From JAYWAM01 sp043782425 (GTDB lineage Bacteria > Pseudomonadota > Gammaproteobacteria > Burkholderiales > Usitatibacteraceae): a stretch of DNA of 18,592 nucleotides. This document shows, one piece after another, positions 15,324 to 18,592 of the stretch. The position numbers and the translations under genes were made by a program. Numbering within the stretch: the first letter of the stretch is position 1; the number at the start of each line of letters is the position of its first letter. The stretch spans positions 1-18,592 of the forward strand of contig JAYWAM010000057.1 in the NCBI GenBank assembly GCA_043782425.1. The letters run 5' to 3'. Under the pieces are notes generated by a model, which saw only the letters and a program-made list of their open reading frames with translations, did not search any database and had not been told where the DNA came from.

Positions 15324-15530
15324 GGGGATCTTCCAAAGGGATTACTGGAGCGCTTTTCGGGGTTGTAAGCCGGAACCCCAGAAAATTCCGCCACTCTGGT
15401 TTTCGCACTAAATGCCGTCGCATCGACCTGGATTGTTGTTAAAGATGGAGGCAATTGAGGGGGCGTGCTCAAAGTTGATCCCCATATCTTTGTTCGCCGT
15501 GCCGCAGCTCGCAAGCTTGTCGGTAACGAA

Positions 15531-16460
15531 TCAGCGGCTTTTTGATTGAACTTGGATGAGGACTTCTATGTAGACTGTCTTATGATTTTTGGGTGGCAGA
15601 AATGACAGTTTTTTGAATGCAGTACTCGCGCAATCCAGAAATGGACGCATGTAGGCGACGCCGGGGTAGGTAGCTTTCAACGAAGCAGGGTCGATTCCCC
15701 CATGGGCATCTAGCGTAAAAGTGGCGTGCATATCTCCCGAGAAAGTGTAACCGGCCATGGAGGAAGTCTGACCGCATTGCTGATAGACCTCCGCATAGGC
15801 CACCAGCGACGGATAGAGATTGTCCAGGGAATAGGTTGGCTGAACCTTTTCCACGACCACGCGACGAGGGAAGTCGTTCTTGGACTGTATAGACCGCCAC
15901 TTCTCTTGCCCTTGCTCCCAAGCCACCAGCTCGGCACAGGGAACGACCATCTGTACCGCGATCGTCAACAGTTGGTTGTCAGGAAACTGGTGATTGCGTA
16001 TCTGCTCGTCCAGTACCGTTTCATACTGCTGAGTCCAGAACGTTGAATCTCCGCTGTTCGAAAACCCGCCCGATGCTTGGTGACACGCCTCCACTCGGCT
16101 CATGACCAGTTGAAACTTCTGATAGGGCTCTAGCCGAGTCCAATATCGGACCGTGAAGAGATCATTCACGCATTGGTGATCCGCGCAGCTCACCGTGGGC
16201 TGGGGACCGGCGGGAATCGACGTCAAACAAGCGCTGCCGACACCGGTGGTAGCCGAGGAAAAGTTTTTATTGATGGGCTGCCAGTAATAGCAACCAAGTT
16301 TGACAGACGTACACTCTGAAGCGGAAGCACATGCCAGCCATTCCGGATGTTCATCGAGAGGTCCAGAAGGTTCCTCTGTGGCAAACGCAACGGTCGCAGT
16401 GAAAAACTCGCACAGCAAGATGAACGAAGATAGGGAAAACAGAACCTCTTTCATGATCAT
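15531..16460 (-). CDS. Cysteine-rich exported hypothetical protein
   Basis: About 309 residues from the ATG at 16460. The frame extends further to a TTG at 16568, but the signal peptide (MKEV followed by a hydrophobic stretch ending VAFA) only fits a start at 16460 or the ATG two codons later at 16454. No good Shine-Dalgarno sequence decides between them. The mature N-terminus is a cysteine cluster: WLACASASECTSVKLGC, then a Cys after ~30 residues and SCADHQC, suggesting a disulfide-bonded module. The middle is helical and charged. The last ~75 residues (MHATFTLDAHGGIDP ... FLDCASTAFKKLSFLPP ... YIEVLIQVQ) have the strand-helix-strand order of TonB-C/AgmX-like domains that end many periplasmic proteins; this is an inference. 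It lies 207 bp upstream of the beta-helix gene on the same strand and may share its transcript. Confidence 0.65.
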   Translation of the reverse strand: MIMKEVLFSLSSFILLCEFFTATVAFATEEPSGPLDEHPEWLACASASECTSVKLGCYYWQPINKNFSSATTGVGSACLTSIPAGPQPTVSCADHQCVNDLFTVRYWTRLEPYQKFQLVMSRVEACHQASGGFSNSGDSTFWTQQYETVLDEQIRNHQFPDNQLLTIAVQMVVPCAELVAWEQGQEKWRSIQSKNDFPRRVVVEKVQPTYSLDNLYPSLVAYAEVYQQCGQTSSMAGYTFSGDMHATFTLDAHGGIDPASLKATYPGVAYMRPFLDCASTAFKKLSFLPPKNHKTVYIEVLIQVQSKSR

Positions 16461-16739
16461 GACTGCCACGAGCGCGTTTGTTCGGCGAAGTCGTCGCCGG
16501 CTCGAAATGAAAGTGTGGTGACATGCATGCCCAATTCCTCGTGAACGAAATATGCACACAAAATTCAATTGCGTTAGCGTAATACATTTTTAGTGTGCCT
16601 ATGGATGCTATTCGATAGCTGTGGCGGCTTGCAATCGAAACCCGTCGTGCTCGCAATCCATTTCGGCGCGCTCACATTATTTGCGAATGAAACGCTTGCC
16701 CTTGTCTCATTGGCGTATTCCCTTCCGGGGGGCCAGCGC

Positions 16740-17192
16740 TCAAGGCATCGGTGTCGCACTGGGTGGATAACGAACCCCTTTGCCATCCTTGTCCCACAGC
16801 ATCAGATAGGCGCTGCCATCTGTGTACTGAAAGAGCTGAGTCCGAACCTGATTCCGCTCATCGAAGAACTGAAGGATGGGCTCGCCGCCGGGTATTGAAA
16901 GACCTAGCTTTGCACGCACCACCCCTTTGGCATCCTTGAGCTGCAAACCTGTGTCATCAAACCAAGCGCTGATATGGCGTTGCCGGTCATTGATCGCCCA
17001 CCATCGGCCAGAGAATGTTTGGCGGATGAAATATTGGGTGATGACAACGGTGCTGAACACCAACACGACGGCGACGACCCCCGGCCAACGCTTGCGCCGA
17101 TCAGCTTGCTCCAGGACAGCGACCCTCTCTTTGAGCGCGGCGTTCTCCATCGCGATGGTCGCAAGCTGTTCTTGAAAATCATGTGGAACCAT
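16740..17192 (-). CDS. Single-pass membrane protein with N-terminal coiled coil
   Basis: A 150-residue protein beginning at an ATG with an excellent ribosome-binding site (AAAGGAGG, 6 nt upstream on the minus strand). Residues 6-31 are a heptad-like coiled coil (QEQLATIAMENAALKERVAVL), residues ~38-56 a membrane segment, and the C-terminal ~90 residues a beta-rich domain with repeated D/G turns (DDTGLQLKDAKGVVRAKL ... LMLWDKDGKGVR). The orientation rule (RRKR before the membrane segment) puts the coiled coil inside and the beta domain outside. The family is not recognised. It is divergent from the resolvase gene. Its Shine-Dalgarno lies only ~25 bp from the palindrome at 17231-17256, so its promoter probably overlaps the recombination site region. 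That makes it a plausible transposon passenger. Confidence 0.7.
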   Translation of the reverse strand: MVPHDFQEQLATIAMENAALKERVAVLEQADRRKRWPGVVAVVLVFSTVVITQYFIRQTFSGRWWAINDRQRHISAWFDDTGLQLKDAKGVVRAKLGLSIPGGEPILQFFDERNQVRTQLFQYTDGSAYLMLWDKDGKGVRYPPSATPMP

Positions 17193-17230
17193 TGATGACC
17201 TCCTTTAAATCGGCAATCCGGCCGCTAGCA

Positions 17231-17256
17231 TGTCGGAAAACACTTGTTTTCCGACA
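17231..17256. other. Probable serine-resolvase crossover site (res site I)
   Basis: A 26-bp palindrome made of perfect 12-bp arms, TGTCGGAAAACA and its complement, separated by the dinucleotide CT. Serine recombinases cut at a central 2-bp overlap within a ~28-bp inverted site, and resolvase half-sites often begin TGTC, so the structure is what res site I should look like. It lies 109 bp upstream of the resolvase start. Weaker half-site-like stretches follow at about 17301-17316 (TGTGCGGGAAACCTTG) and 17333-17343, possibly accessory sites. The assignment as a binding site is inference; the palindrome is directly seen. Confidence 0.6.
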
Positions 17257-17365
17257 TATCGGCGACGACCAGCGTAATCGTCCATGCGAAGCCTCAAAAA
17301 ATGTGCGGGAAACCTTGTCGCTATGCACTATCATACGGAAACTCTATTTTACTGGTTATCCGCTT

Positions 17366-17959
17366 ATGTTGGTAGGTTACATGCGCGTTTCGTCGGACTC
17401 CGACCGGCAGAGCACGGACTTGCAGCGCGACGCCCTGCTGGTGGCGGGCGTTGATGCCCGCCATCTATACGAGGATCGCGCTTCCGATGCCAAGGATGAC
17501 CGGACTGGCTTGATTCAGGCACTGGAATTTGTGCGCCCTGGCGATGTGCTGGTCGTCTGGAAGCTTGACCGGCTCGGCCGCTCGTTATCGCACCTACTCT
17601 CCATCGTGAACACGCTGAAGGACAGGCAAGTGGCCTTTCGCTCACTGACCGAAGGCATGGACACCACCACGGCATCGGGCGAGTTGCTGTTCCATGTATT
17701 CGGCGCGCTCGCACAGTATGAGCGCGCCTTGATCCAGGAGCGCGTCATTGCTGGACTGGCCGCCGCCAAGCGGCGCGGTCGGATCGGTGGCCGACCAGCC
17801 GCCATCGTCGGCGAGAAACTGGATACCATCGTGGCCGCGTTGAATGGCGGCATGTCCAAAGCTGCCGTGTGCCGTAACTTCGGCGTCAAGCGCACCACGC
17901 TGATCGAAACTCTCGCTCGGATAGGCTGGTCAGGCACACAGGAAACGACGCAACAATGA
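17366..17959 (+). CDS. tnpR: Tn3-family resolvase (serine recombinase)
   Basis: A 197-residue small serine recombinase. The ATG at 17366 is chosen because the catalytic domain begins directly (MLVGYMRVSS), although the frame is open further upstream to 17183. The catalytic core (1-~135) has the nucleophile Ser9 in YMRVSS, the active-site segment KLDRLGRS (66-73), and the conserved LTEGMDTTTASGELLFHVFGALAQYER with helix E beginning near residue 105. The C-terminal DNA-binding region (~145-188) is a helix-turn-helix (MSKAAVCRNFGVKRTTLIETLARIGW). Its job is to resolve the cointegrates made by the transposase by recombining two copies of the upstream site. The stop codon overlaps the transposase start by 4 nt (ATGA), so the two are translated together. 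Confidence 0.9.
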   Translation: MLVGYMRVSSDSDRQSTDLQRDALLVAGVDARHLYEDRASDAKDDRTGLIQALEFVRPGDVLVVWKLDRLGRSLSHLLSIVNTLKDRQVAFRSLTEGMDTTTASGELLFHVFGALAQYERALIQERVIAGLAAAKRRGRIGGRPAAIVGEKLDTIVAALNGGMSKAAVCRNFGVKRTTLIETLARIGWSGTQETTQQ

Positions 17960-18592
17960 CCACGAAAAATAAGCTGCTAAATGTCTTGTCCGATGCCGAG
18001 CAGGAAGCGCTGTACGGCCTGCCGGACTTCGACGATGCACAGCGGCTGGAATATCTGGCATTGACGGAAACCGAACTGGCACTCGCCAGCAGCCGTCCCT
18101 GCCTCCATGCCCAGGTCTACTGCCTCTTGCAGATTGGCTACTTCAAGGCCAAGCATGCCTTCTTCCGCTTTGACTGGAGCGAGGTCGAGGACGATTGCGC
18201 CTTCGTGCTGAGCCGCTATTTCCATGGAGAGGCGTTCGATTGCAAGCCGATCACGAAGCATGAGCATTACACACAGCGCGAGCGAGTTGCCGAACTGTTC
18301 GGCTACCAGCTGTGGGCGGCAGACTTTTTGCCACGGCTTTGGCAGCAGGCCACGCAGACCGTGCGGCGCGACGTGGCGCCGGGATTCGTGGCCGCCGAGT
18401 TGATCGTTTGGCTCAACAAGCACAAGATCATCCGGCCCGGCTACACCACCTTGCAAGAGCTGATCAGCGAAACACTGTCCACCGAACGTCGGCTCTTGGG
18501 CGGCCTGCTGGCGGAAGTGCTGGACGACGCGGCCAAAGCCGCCTTGGCCCAGCTCCTGGTGCGTGATGACACCCTGTCTCAACTGGCGGCGC
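17956..18592 (+). CDS. tnpA: Tn3-family transposase TnpA, N-terminal part, cut by window edge
   Basis: An open frame from the ATG at 17956 runs without a stop to the right edge, giving the first 212 codons. It reads as the N-terminal region of Tn3-family transposases (DUF4158 type): LNVLSDAEQEALYGLPDFDD, then LALTETELALASSRPCLHAQ, CLLQIGYFKAKHAFFRFDW, and YTQRERVAELFGYQ, a typical early block in these ~990-residue enzymes. The DDE catalytic residues lie far downstream, outside the window, so activity cannot be judged. It begins inside the resolvase stop codon, as in transposons with a tnpR-tnpA operon. The enzyme carries out replicative transposition, binding the terminal inverted repeats through this N-terminal half. 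Confidence 0.9.
   Translation, partial: MTTKNKLLNVLSDAEQEALYGLPDFDDAQRLEYLALTETELALASSRPCLHAQVYCLLQIGYFKAKHAFFRFDWSEVEDDCAFVLSRYFHGEAFDCKPITKHEHYTQRERVAELFGYQLWAADFLPRLWQQATQTVRRDVAPGFVAAELIVWLNKHKIIRPGYTTLQELISETLSTERRLLGGLLAEVLDDAAKAALAQLLVRDDTLSQLAA

Noticed and set aside
16461..16568. N-terminal extension of the cysteine-rich exported protein from a TTG start
   Set aside because: The extension places 36 charged residues before a good signal peptide; a start at 16460 or 16454 makes more sense.
17977..18582. 201-codon minus-strand open frame at the right edge
   Set aside because: It is the complement of the Tn3-family transposase N-terminus, which is clearly recognisable on the plus strand.

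Overview
The window looks like a chromosomal piece of a moderately GC-rich betaproteobacterium. That assignment is an inference from codon use, the REP/MITE-type intergenic repeats and the gene types; no rRNA or single-copy marker gene is present to place it firmly. At least three genes are broken (vapB, vapC and a SnoaL-like gene) and a fourth is frameshifted in a G tract. So this is either a slowly decaying accessory region or partly a draft assembly with errors.

Layout. 1-560: end of an unrecognised gene cut by the window edge. 611-2961: a two-gene unit (small PEGA-like protein plus a patatin-type phospholipase lipoprotein). It is bracketed by two copies, in the same orientation, of a ~215-bp non-autonomous inverted-repeat element (MITE). 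The right copy has a perfect 9-bp target duplication and the left copy an imperfect one. 3288-3715: a decayed vapBC toxin-antitoxin pair. 3905-7659: a two-gene unit of an internally duplicated unknown protein and a 1022-residue protein that joins an apparent RelE-like N-terminus, a UvrD-type SF1 helicase core and ankyrin repeats; this is the best candidate for an undescribed system. 7675-8063: broken SnoaL/NTF2-like gene. 8131-9519: PAS-GGDEF diguanylate cyclase. 9699-12940: a tightly coupled four-gene operon of ECF sigma factor, membrane anti-sigma factor, Tat-exported beta-propeller and DUF305 lipoprotein, probably an envelope or metal stress unit.

13168-17192 holds three minus-strand genes for exported or membrane proteins: a beta-helix protein with Ig-like and repeat domains (frameshifted), a cysteine-rich exported protein, and a coiled-coil single-pass membrane protein. 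17231-18592 is the start of a Tn3-family transposition module: a 26-bp palindrome that looks like a serine-recombinase crossover site, a resolvase, and the N-terminal 212 codons of the TnpA transposase, which runs off the right edge. The minus-strand genes could be passengers of this transposon, but its outer inverted repeats could not be identified here.

Functional assignments rest on motif recognition by eye; no database search was possible.
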